The notes under the pieces were generated by a model. It was not told the origin of the DNA. It saw nothing but the letters and a program-made list of their open reading frames with translations, and did not search any database. A program made the position numbers and the translations under genes. Of a DNA stretch of 64,000 nt, positions 15,658 to 22,545 are shown piece after piece (the stretch's first letter is position 1; every line of letters begins with the position of its first letter). Origin of the DNA: Pseudomonas lactis (GTDB taxonomy: Bacteria > Pseudomonadota > Gammaproteobacteria > Pseudomonadales > Pseudomonadaceae). The stretch spans positions 186,001 through 250,000 of the forward strand of contig NZ_JYLO01000008.1 in the NCBI RefSeq assembly GCF_001439845.1, given 5' to 3'.

Positions 15658-16995
15658 ATGAGCCGCCTGCTGATCCGCAACGCCCGCCTGGTCAACGAAG
15701 GCCAGGTATTCGACGCCGACGTACTGATCGCCAATGGCCGTATCGAGAAGATTGCCACCAGCATTCAAGGCGATAACGAACCAGTGGAAATCGATGCCAA
15801 CGGCCAGTGGCTGCTGCCAGGGATGATCGACGACCAAGTGCATTTTCGCGAACCCGGCGCTCCGGAAAAAGGCAGCTTCTACAGCGAGTCCCGCGCGGCG
15901 GTGGCCGGTGGCATAACCAGCTTCATGGACATGCCCAACACTCACCCGGCCACTTTGAGCCTGGAAGCCCTGGCCGATAAAAAGCGCCGTGCGGCACTGC
16001 ACTCAGTGGCCAACTACGGCTTTCACTTTGGCGTGAGCAACGACAACCTCGACACCGTCGCCGCCCTCGACCCCCGTGAAGTGGCTGGGGTCAAAGTGTT
16101 CATGGGCGCCTCTACCGGCAATATGCTGGTGGACGACCCGCGCATTCTGAAGCGTCTGTTTGCCGAGGTGCCAACCATCCTGCTCGCTCACTGCGAACAC
16201 ACACCCAGCATCCTCGCCAACGAGCAACGCCTGCGCGAGCGCTTCGGCGAGCATATTCCCGCCGTGGCTCATCCGCTGATCCGCGATGCCGAGGCCTGTT
16301 ATCGCTCGTCATCGTTTGCCGTGGAATTGGCCAAACGCCATGGCACGCGCCTGCATGTGTTGCACCTGACCAGCGCTCGCGAACTGGCGCTATTCGAAGA
16401 CAAGCCCCTGGCCGACAAGCACATCACCGCCGAGGTCTGCCTGCACCACCTGCTGTTCGATGACCGTGATTACCACCGCCTCGGCCACCAGATCAAATGC
16501 AACCCGGCAATCAAGACCCGCGCCGACCGCGACGCGCTGCGCCTGGCGTTATTGAGTGATCGTCTGGATGTGATTGGCAGTGATCATGCGCCGCACACCT
16601 GGGCGCAAAAACAGTTGGGCTATCGTGACGCACCGTCAGGGCTGCCCCTGGTGCAGCATGCCTTGCCGGCGTTACTGGAATTGGTGGCCGACGGGCATTT
16701 GCCCCTCACCACATTGGTCGCCAAGACCAGCCACCGCGTGGCCGACCTGTTTGCCATTGCTGATCGCGGCTACGTGCGTGAAGGCTATTGGGCCGACCTG
16801 GTACTGATCAAACCGGAGCCTGCCGGCAAGCCGGTCAGCAGCCAACCGGTTCTCGCCCGCTGCGGTTGGACGCCCTTTGCAGAGCGCAGCTTTCGCCACA
16901 GCGTGAGTACAACGTTGGTCAGCGGCCACCTGGCCTGGCACAACGGCCAGGTGGTCAACAGTTGCCAGGGCTTGCCCCTGCAGTTTGGGCGTTAA
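15658..16995 (+). CDS. pyrQ: Dihydroorotase paralogue of the zinc regulon (PyrQ-like)
   Basis: A 445-residue amidohydrolase that would form dihydroorotate from carbamoyl aspartate in pyrimidine synthesis. Family landmarks: 'GMIDDQVHFREPG', Lys146 in 'GVKVFMGAS' (bridging carbamylated Lys), His178 (LLAHCEH), His236 (HVLHLTS) and Asp309 (VIGSDHAPH). The first metal-binding motif reads Gln60-Val-His62 rather than His-x-His, as in a known subgroup, so one zinc ligand of the usual binuclear site is missing. That would fit an enzyme adapted to little zinc. It ends the folE2 operon and overlaps the convergent DUF3617 gene by 4 bases. The P. aeruginosa gene at this place is named pyrQ. Confidence 0.9.
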   Translation: MSRLLIRNARLVNEGQVFDADVLIANGRIEKIATSIQGDNEPVEIDANGQWLLPGMIDDQVHFREPGAPEKGSFYSESRAAVAGGITSFMDMPNTHPATLSLEALADKKRRAALHSVANYGFHFGVSNDNLDTVAALDPREVAGVKVFMGASTGNMLVDDPRILKRLFAEVPTILLAHCEHTPSILANEQRLRERFGEHIPAVAHPLIRDAEACYRSSSFAVELAKRHGTRLHVLHLTSARELALFEDKPLADKHITAEVCLHHLLFDDRDYHRLGHQIKCNPAIKTRADRDALRLALLSDRLDVIGSDHAPHTWAQKQLGYRDAPSGLPLVQHALPALLELVADGHLPLTTLVAKTSHRVADLFAIADRGYVREGYWADLVLIKPEPAGKPVSSQPVLARCGWTPFAERSFRHSVSTTLVSGHLAWHNGQVVNSCQGLPLQFGR

Positions 16996-17513
16996 GCGCG
17001 GGGTTTGACCGTACCGCAATCGTTGCCCAGCCACTGGGCATGGCTATCCAGGCTACCTTTTTGCTGGATACCGGTGGCATTGAACGTACCGTTGACGCTG
17101 GTGGTAAATTCTTTCTGGCTCTGGAACGTTGCTACCCCAGTACCCTGGGCTTTCGGGCAACTGAAGCGAAATTTCCACTGGTTGCCGCTCTTGTCGGTGA
17201 CTTCCTGCTTGCAGCCCGATTGAGGGTCAGTCAGTGGGATCGAGTCGGAGGCAACCTGGGCCGGGGTCAGGCACACCTGCACGCCTTTACCGGCCATGTT
17301 GATGCCTTGCTTTTCGAGCATGGCGCGCTGTTCAGGGGTCATCTGTTGCTTGAGCTGACCGAGGATCAGCGACAAGTCCGGCAGGTCCTGGTTATCGACT
17401 TTCATATTGCTGGTGGTCAATTCCCACAAGCCCGGCGCCAGCATTTGCGCCTGCGCCGCCACAGGCAGCGACAAACCAACAACCATGGCCAAACCAAGCA
17501 GACGAGCATTCAT
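16992..17513 (-). CDS. DUF3617 domain-containing periplasmic protein
   Basis: A 173-residue exported protein: signal peptide 'LLGLAMVVGLSLPVAAQAQ' (cleavage near residue 22), then the DUF3617 pattern 'APGLWELTTSNMKVDNQ' and a beta-rich end with Cys in 'VQVCLTPAQ', 'SGCKQEV', 'FRFSCPKA' and 'GNDCGTV'. AGGAG lies 7 bases before the ATG. The domain is common in proteobacterial periplasmic proteins and has no assigned role. It is read alone, convergent with pyrQ. Confidence 0.86.
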   Translation of the reverse strand: MNARLLGLAMVVGLSLPVAAQAQMLAPGLWELTTSNMKVDNQDLPDLSLILGQLKQQMTPEQRAMLEKQGINMAGKGVQVCLTPAQVASDSIPLTDPQSGCKQEVTDKSGNQWKFRFSCPKAQGTGVATFQSQKEFTTSVNGTFNATGIQQKGSLDSHAQWLGNDCGTVKPRA

Positions 17514-17643
17514 CGGGTAACTCCTGGGTAATTGTGGGCGTTAGACGTCGCAAAGCAGCCAGTGTTGCATGGCAAATAAAATAGCGACATTCACAGCCGT
17601 TCATGGTCTGTTACGCACTGGACTGCCTGGAGTTACGTCGTTC

Positions 17644-19083
17644 ATGGATTTCTTTGGCCCGCACCTGCTCGCCTACGTCATTGCCACGCTGCACTTTCTG
17701 GGAACGCTCGCCGCGATCCACGCAGTACTGACCGTGCGCACCGCACAAGGCTCGATCGCCTGGGCGTTGTCACTGATGTTCATGCCCTACCTGACGTTGA
17801 TCCCCTACCTGATTTTTGGCCGCAGCACCTTCGACGCGTACATCCAGGCCCGTCGCCAGGCCAACCAGGAAATGCACACGGCCATCACCGAGTTGAACTG
17901 GCGCCCGTGGGTGGAGGAAGCGCTCGCAGCGCGCAACTCCAGCGCCTATGCCTCCTTGCGCGCCATGCCCAAGCTGGGCCGTATGCCGTGCCTGGCCAAC
18001 AATGAAGTGCGCCTGTTGATCAATGGCGATGCCACTTTCGGCGCGATCTTCGAGGCTATCCGTCACGCAAAGACCGCCGTGCTGTTCCAGTTTTTCATCA
18101 TTCACGATGACGAACTGGGCCGCCAGTTACAGGCCTTGTTGAAGGCAAAAGCCGCCCAGGGCGTAGCCATTTACGTGCTCTACGACCGCATCGGCAGTCA
18201 CGCCCTGCCCCATCGTTATGTGCAAGCGCTGCGTGACGCTGGCGTGCAGGTCAAGGCGTTCGCCACCCGCAGTGGATGGCTCAATCGCTTCCAGGTCAAC
18301 TTCCGTAACCATCGCAAGATCGTCGTGGTGGACGGCATCACCGGGTTTGTCGGCGGGCATAACGTAGGCGATGAATACCTGGGTAAAAAACCGCCGCTGG
18401 CGCCATGGCGCGATACCCATGTGCAGGTCACCGGCCCAGTGGTGGCGTGCCTGCAGGAGTCGTTTGCCGAGGACTGGTTCTGGGCCGCCCGGGAACTGCC
18501 GCCGCTGATCCTGCCGGACACCTACCCGGAGGACGGCGTGCTCTGCCAATTGCTCGCCAGCGGCCCGGCGGACCCTTATGAAACCTGCTCGCTGTTTTTT
18601 GTCGAGGCCATCCATGCCGCGACCGAGCGCGTATGGATCACCAGCCCCTACTTCATTCCCGACGAGGCGGTGTTTGCCGCCCTGCGCCTGGCGGTGTTAC
18701 GCGGGGTAGATGTGCGCCTGCTGCTGCCGTCACGGCCCGACCATCGCATCGTGTACGCCGCATCCAGCCTGTATGCCAACGAAGCGGTGCGAGCGGGCGT
18801 GCGGGTGTTTCGCTACACGCCGGGCTTTTTGCATCAGAAGGTGGTGTTGGTGGACAGCGAAATCAGCGCCATTGGCAGCGCCAACATGGACAACCGTTCG
18901 TTCCGGCTGAATTTTGAGGTAATGCTGCTGACGGTGGATGAAGCCTTCGCCAGCCAGGTTGAACAGATGTTGCTGGATGACTTTGCCCTGGCCCATGAAG
19001 TCAGCCAGGAAGAAAGCCGCGAGACCCGTCGCCTGCAGCAACTGGGGATGCGCGTGGCGCGCTTGATCTCACCCATCCTCTGA
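17644..19083 (+). CDS. cls: Cardiolipin synthase (ClsA type)
   Basis: A 479-residue inner-membrane phospholipase D-family enzyme that joins two phosphatidylglycerols into cardiolipin and glycerol. Two N-terminal membrane segments (about 6-28 and 38-60) are followed by a soluble region with two HKD motifs: 'FRNHRKIVVVDGITGFVGGH' and 'FLHQKVVLVDSEISAIGSAN'. I use the ATG at 17644, which has GGAG 11 bases upstream and places the first membrane segment at the N-terminus; an in-frame ATG 75 bases upstream would add a non-conserved leader. A REP doublet follows. Confidence 0.94.
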   Translation: MDFFGPHLLAYVIATLHFLGTLAAIHAVLTVRTAQGSIAWALSLMFMPYLTLIPYLIFGRSTFDAYIQARRQANQEMHTAITELNWRPWVEEALAARNSSAYASLRAMPKLGRMPCLANNEVRLLINGDATFGAIFEAIRHAKTAVLFQFFIIHDDELGRQLQALLKAKAAQGVAIYVLYDRIGSHALPHRYVQALRDAGVQVKAFATRSGWLNRFQVNFRNHRKIVVVDGITGFVGGHNVGDEYLGKKPPLAPWRDTHVQVTGPVVACLQESFAEDWFWAARELPPLILPDTYPEDGVLCQLLASGPADPYETCSLFFVEAIHAATERVWITSPYFIPDEAVFAALRLAVLRGVDVRLLLPSRPDHRIVYAASSLYANEAVRAGVRVFRYTPGFLHQKVVLVDSEISAIGSANMDNRSFRLNFEVMLLTVDEAFASQVEQMLLDDFALAHEVSQEESRETRRLQQLGMRVARLISPIL

Positions 19084-19100
19084 CAGACAACACACAACCC

Positions 19101-19191
19101 ATGTGGGAGCTGGCTTGCCTGCGATAGCGGTGTGTCAGTCGACTCATCCGGTCCTGATACAACGCTATCGCAGGCAAGCCAGCTCCCACAG
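19101..19191. repeat. REP doublet (group II), inverted pair
   Basis: Arms GTGGGAGCTGGCTTGCCTGC and its inverted partner lie between the convergent cls and cfa genes. The arms match each other almost perfectly and are very similar to those at 37721-37810. Confidence 0.88.
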
Positions 19192-19214
19192 TTTCGATCT
19201 TCAGTGTCTGGAGA

Positions 19215-20399
19215 TCAGCGGTAGAGATCTTCCCGCGTCCACGGCAGTTCATGCCCGCCATCGGCATGGGGTTTTACCGCCAATATCTGGTGCAGGTTGA
19301 TCCAGCCACGGGCAAACGCGTAAGCGCAACCGGCCAGGTACAGCCGCCAGATACGTAGCGCCTGCTCAGGCACCATCTTCGCCGCCGCTTCCAGGTTGTC
19401 TTCCAGGCGTTCGCTCCAATGGTCCAATGTGCGGGCGTAATGCATACGCAGGCTTTCGACATCGACCACTTCCAGCCCCGCTTCGCTGATCTGGGCGGTC
19501 ATCATCGCCAAGTGCGGCAGTTCGCCGTTCGGGAACACGTAGCGCTCGATAAACTCACCAGCGCCACGGCCCACGGGGCGGCCGTCGGTGTGCTTGGCGG
19601 TGATGCCATGGTTCATCACCAGGCCGCCTTCACGCACTGCGCCGAACAAGGTCCGGCAGTATTGCGCCAGGTTGGCGTGGCCGACGTGTTCGAACATGCC
19701 CACGCTTACCACTTTGTCGAAACGACCGTCCTGGGGCAGGTCGCGGTAATCGAGTAATTGCAGGTCGACCTGGTCTTGCAGGCCTTCGGCGTTCACCCGC
19801 TCCTTGGCCAGGGCCAGTTGTTCCTTGCTCAAGGTGATACCGAACACTTTTACCCCGAACTCCCGCGCGGCATAGCGCGCCAGCCCGCCCCAGCCACAGC
19901 CCACATCGAGCAGATACTCACCTGGCTGCAGCCGCAACTTGCGGCACAGGTGGCGGAATTTGTCTTGTTGGGCTTGGTCGATCGACTCGCTGCCGGTTTC
20001 AAAATAACCGCAGGAGTACGCCATGTCCTGGTCCAGCCACAGCTGGTAGAACTCGTTGGATAGGTCGTAATGGTAGGAAATGGCCGCGGCGTCGGTGGCC
20101 TTGTCGTGAATCGAGCGCACCGGACGACTCCCCTCGTCGTCATCGACCAAAGCGTGACTCAACTCGTCACATACCCTGATCACTTCGGTGATGGAGCCTT
20201 CCAGCTCCAGCTTGCCCTCGACGAAGGCTTCGCCGAGTGAGTCGAGCGTTGGATGGGTCAGCTTGGAGACAACCGTGGGGTCCTTGACCACGATGGTGAC
20301 ACTGGGCTCAGGGCCCAAGTTGAATTCATGGCCGTCCCAGAGTCGAAGACGCAGCGGTAGCTGAAGATTCTGTAAGGCCGGTGGAAGTTGCGCGAGCAT
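19215..20399 (-). CDS. cfa: Cyclopropane-fatty-acyl-phospholipid synthase
   Basis: A 394-residue SAM-dependent methyltransferase that adds a methylene bridge to unsaturated acyl chains of membrane lipids. The SAM-binding motif is 'LLDVGCGWGGLARYAA' in the middle; family segments 'YHYDLSNEFYQLWLD' and 'YSCGYFETGSES' precede it, and 'VSVGMFEHVGHANL' follows. The N-terminal 90 residues form the small domain typical of Cfa. Length fits the family. It is read away from the buf cluster, 86 bases downstream of bufC in the same direction, and could be co-transcribed with it, though metal and lipid functions make this doubtful. Confidence 0.92.
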   Translation of the reverse strand: MLAQLPPALQNLQLPLRLRLWDGHEFNLGPEPSVTIVVKDPTVVSKLTHPTLDSLGEAFVEGKLELEGSITEVIRVCDELSHALVDDDEGSRPVRSIHDKATDAAAISYHYDLSNEFYQLWLDQDMAYSCGYFETGSESIDQAQQDKFRHLCRKLRLQPGEYLLDVGCGWGGLARYAAREFGVKVFGITLSKEQLALAKERVNAEGLQDQVDLQLLDYRDLPQDGRFDKVVSVGMFEHVGHANLAQYCRTLFGAVREGGLVMNHGITAKHTDGRPVGRGAGEFIERYVFPNGELPHLAMMTAQISEAGLEVVDVESLRMHYARTLDHWSERLEDNLEAAAKMVPEQALRIWRLYLAGCAYAFARGWINLHQILAVKPHADGGHELPWTREDLYR

Positions 20400-20485
20400 G
20401 AGTAGTCCCCCCTTGTTTCAGACGTCTGCTGTGAGGGTAGACCATGCCAAACAAAGTAGGAAGCTATCGAATGAATAACCTCCTT

Positions 20486-21274
20486 CTATGGCGCTCGGCG
20501 CTCGAGCAAACCTTCCTGGACCCACTGTTTCAGCCAAGTGGCCGCTTGCAGCGACGCCCCCTCTGAATAAGTGACCGCCAGCTCAGTACACAGTTCTGAA
20601 AAATTCCAGCCCATGGTCACCATGCCCGACAGCGCACAGGCTTCAGCGGCTTCCAGGCTGCGGTAGTGGCAGCGGTTCTGGTTGCGCCACACCAGGCAGA
20701 TTTGCGCCGGTTCCAGCGTCTGGCTGCCGGGGAAATCCGACTCATCCTTGCTGGCTCGCCAGATCGCCACCGTGTTGAAGCGGCAAAGCAGCTGCTGCAC
20801 CGAAGGCGCCAGCGCAACCTGCAAGGTGGGCCAGTCTTCAGGCGCCAGGTGCGCCATGTCATTCAAGGTCAGCGGCTCCCCTTCGGCGGCGTCAAACGCC
20901 AAGGTGAACGCCCACTCCAGGCGTGCCAACTCAGCCAAAGGCGCACTTTGCGCAGCCATCAGATGCTCAACGATAAACATCGCAAAGCGCTCGCCCAACC
21001 AGCGCACGCTGTAATGGGCCGAGGGATAACGGCGGATGTAGGCCTCGGTCAGTGAGCAAAACTCCTCATCTCCCAGCCAATACCAGATGGCACCGAAGTC
21101 ATGGCGCAGCACTTCTTGCAGACGCGACAGGTAAGCGTTGTGGTAAATCGCCAGGCCGGTGTCTACATCCAATGTCGGCCCTCCCAGCAAGGTGGCGGCA
21201 AAGCCACTGTTGGCCGCGGGTGCTTCGGATAATAGATGCTGCTCAAACGCCAACTGCCAGTCGATCAGGCGCAT
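20486..21274 (-). CDS. bufC: Bufferin biosynthesis partner BufC (HvfC, DUF2063)
   Basis: A 262-residue protein with the DUF2063 'putative DNA-binding' N-terminal domain: 'DWQLAFEQHLL', 'GLAIYHNAYLSRLQEVLRHD', 'FCSLTEAYIRRYPSAHYSVR' and 'WLGERFAMFIVEHL'. Despite the old name, this domain is now seen as the substrate-recognition partner of MNIO enzymes (called HvfC or BufC). It overlaps bufB by 10 bases and lies downstream of the precursor gene, so the order is bufA2-bufB-bufC. The BufC assignment rests on context and on my reading of the domain. Confidence 0.85.
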   Translation of the reverse strand: MRLIDWQLAFEQHLLSEAPAANSGFAATLLGGPTLDVDTGLAIYHNAYLSRLQEVLRHDFGAIWYWLGDEEFCSLTEAYIRRYPSAHYSVRWLGERFAMFIVEHLMAAQSAPLAELARLEWAFTLAFDAAEGEPLTLNDMAHLAPEDWPTLQVALAPSVQQLLCRFNTVAIWRASKDESDFPGSQTLEPAQICLVWRNQNRCHYRSLEAAEACALSGMVTMGWNFSELCTELAVTYSEGASLQAATWLKQWVQEGLLERRAP

Positions 21275-22110
21275 AACGCTCTCCGGGCCAAGGCGCTGGC
21301 ACCCAACTCACGGGCTTTGTTCAACTCGGTGAGCAACTCTTCGAAGGGCGGAAAATGGTCATCGCGTTCCAGCAACGTCGACACCGGGCCCAAATGCTCC
21401 AGAGTTTGCTGATACAGCGCCCACACCGGGTCGCACACGGGATGGTCATGGGTATCGACCACATAGTCGCCATAGTCCATATGCCCCGCCAAATGCAGCT
21501 GGCGAATGCTTTCGGGTGGCAGGTTGCGAATGAAGGTCCAGGCATCAAAACCATGGTTACGTGCGCTGACGTAGACGTTGTTGACGTCCAGCAGCAACTG
21601 GCAGCCGCTCAGGTGGGCCAAGGCGTTGAGGAACTCCCACTCGGTGAATTCATCCGCCTTGGAACGCACATAGCTGGAGACATTTTCCAGCACCAGCGGA
21701 CGCTGCAACACGTCCTGCACCTGACGTACACGGCCGGCCACGTGGTAAAGGCTTTCTTCGGTGTAAGGCAGGGGCAACAAGTCATGTAGCTGGTGCGCAC
21801 TACCGCGGCTCCAGCACAGGTGATCGGAAATCCACGCCGGCTGAATGCGCTCTGCGAGCTGTTTGATGTGGTTCAGGTAATCGGTATCGAGGGCATGCGG
21901 CCCGCCGATGGACAACGACACACCGTGCATCACCAAGGGGTAACGCTCGCCTATCGCATCCAGGTAGTACAAGGCCTTGCCGCCCTGTACCAAGTAATTT
22001 TCGGAGATCACTTCGAACCAATCCACGGCCGGCGACTGTTCAAGGATCTGGTGGTAGTACTCACTGCGCAAACCCAGGCCGTAACCCAGACTTGGAAGGG
22101 ACGCGGACAT
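21265..22110 (-). CDS. bufB: MNIO family oxidase BufB (DUF692/HvfB), bufferin maturation
   Basis: A 281-residue TIM-barrel enzyme of the DUF692 family, multinuclear non-heme iron oxidases that convert Cys residues of peptide precursors into thiooxazole or oxazolone groups. Likely iron ligands are visible: 'VMHGVSLSIGG' (His), 'ISDHLCW' (Asp-His), 'LENVSSY' (Glu), 'LLDVNNVYVSARNHG' (Asp, His), and 'HLAGHMDYGDYVVDTHDHP' (several His/Asp). The gene starts 67 bases after the end of the bufA2 gene and overlaps bufC by 10 bases. In bufferin systems this enzyme acts on the exported Cys-rich BufA peptide and the product binds copper. Confidence 0.9.
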   Translation of the reverse strand: MSASLPSLGYGLGLRSEYYHQILEQSPAVDWFEVISENYLVQGGKALYYLDAIGERYPLVMHGVSLSIGGPHALDTDYLNHIKQLAERIQPAWISDHLCWSRGSAHQLHDLLPLPYTEESLYHVAGRVRQVQDVLQRPLVLENVSSYVRSKADEFTEWEFLNALAHLSGCQLLLDVNNVYVSARNHGFDAWTFIRNLPPESIRQLHLAGHMDYGDYVVDTHDHPVCDPVWALYQQTLEHLGPVSTLLERDDHFPPFEELLTELNKARELGASALARRALCA

Positions 22111-22177
22111 GACTCACTCCTGGGCAAAGTGTCCGCAGCGGTGGCAGGCAGCCGCCGCGGTTGCACTCGTGTGCCGG

Positions 22178-22429
22178 TTACTCGCCGACTTTACCGCCAG
22201 CGGCGTCACAGGCCGACTTGGTCATGGCCTTGAAGCCCATCCCTTTGCACTCGCCCTGGCCCTTGCACGCGTGGTCCTTGGTTTTGCAATCGTTCATGCC
22301 TTTGCAGGAGGTCACGCCGTAGCAGTGCACGGTGGCGTCTGCGGCTTGTACCTGAGTGGCCACACCCGCGAACAGAGAAGCAGCGGCCATTGCGAGGGCG
22401 GCACCAGCAGCAGCGGATTTAATGCTCAT
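22178..22429 (-). CDS. bufA2: Bufferin precursor, BufA2-type Cys-rich peptide
   Basis: An 83-residue precursor: a signal peptide of about 29 residues ending 'ATQVQA', then a core with six Cys (36, 42, 48, 55, 61, 74), mostly 5-6 residues apart, in repeats such as 'CYGVTSCKGMNDCK' and 'CKGQGECKGMG'. This is the BufA2 pattern, a family of copper-binding ribosomal peptides modified by an MNIO enzyme. The ATG at 22429 is chosen because GAGGAA lies about 8 bases upstream; in-frame ATGs at 22444 and 22489 would add residues before the signal peptide. BufB and BufC follow on the same strand. No DoxX-type BufD gene is present next to it. Confidence 0.88.
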   Translation of the reverse strand: MSIKSAAAGAALAMAAASLFAGVATQVQAADATVHCYGVTSCKGMNDCKTKDHACKGQGECKGMGFKAMTKSACDAAGGKVGE

Positions 22430-22545
22430 TGTTGTATTCCTCATGATCAGTAGTGGAGCCGGTCTGAACGGATTGTTCAGTCTCGACACAGCACTAGAGT
22501 GAGGCCCCCTGTCGGCGTTACAGCCTTGAGCAAATATTTCTGAAA

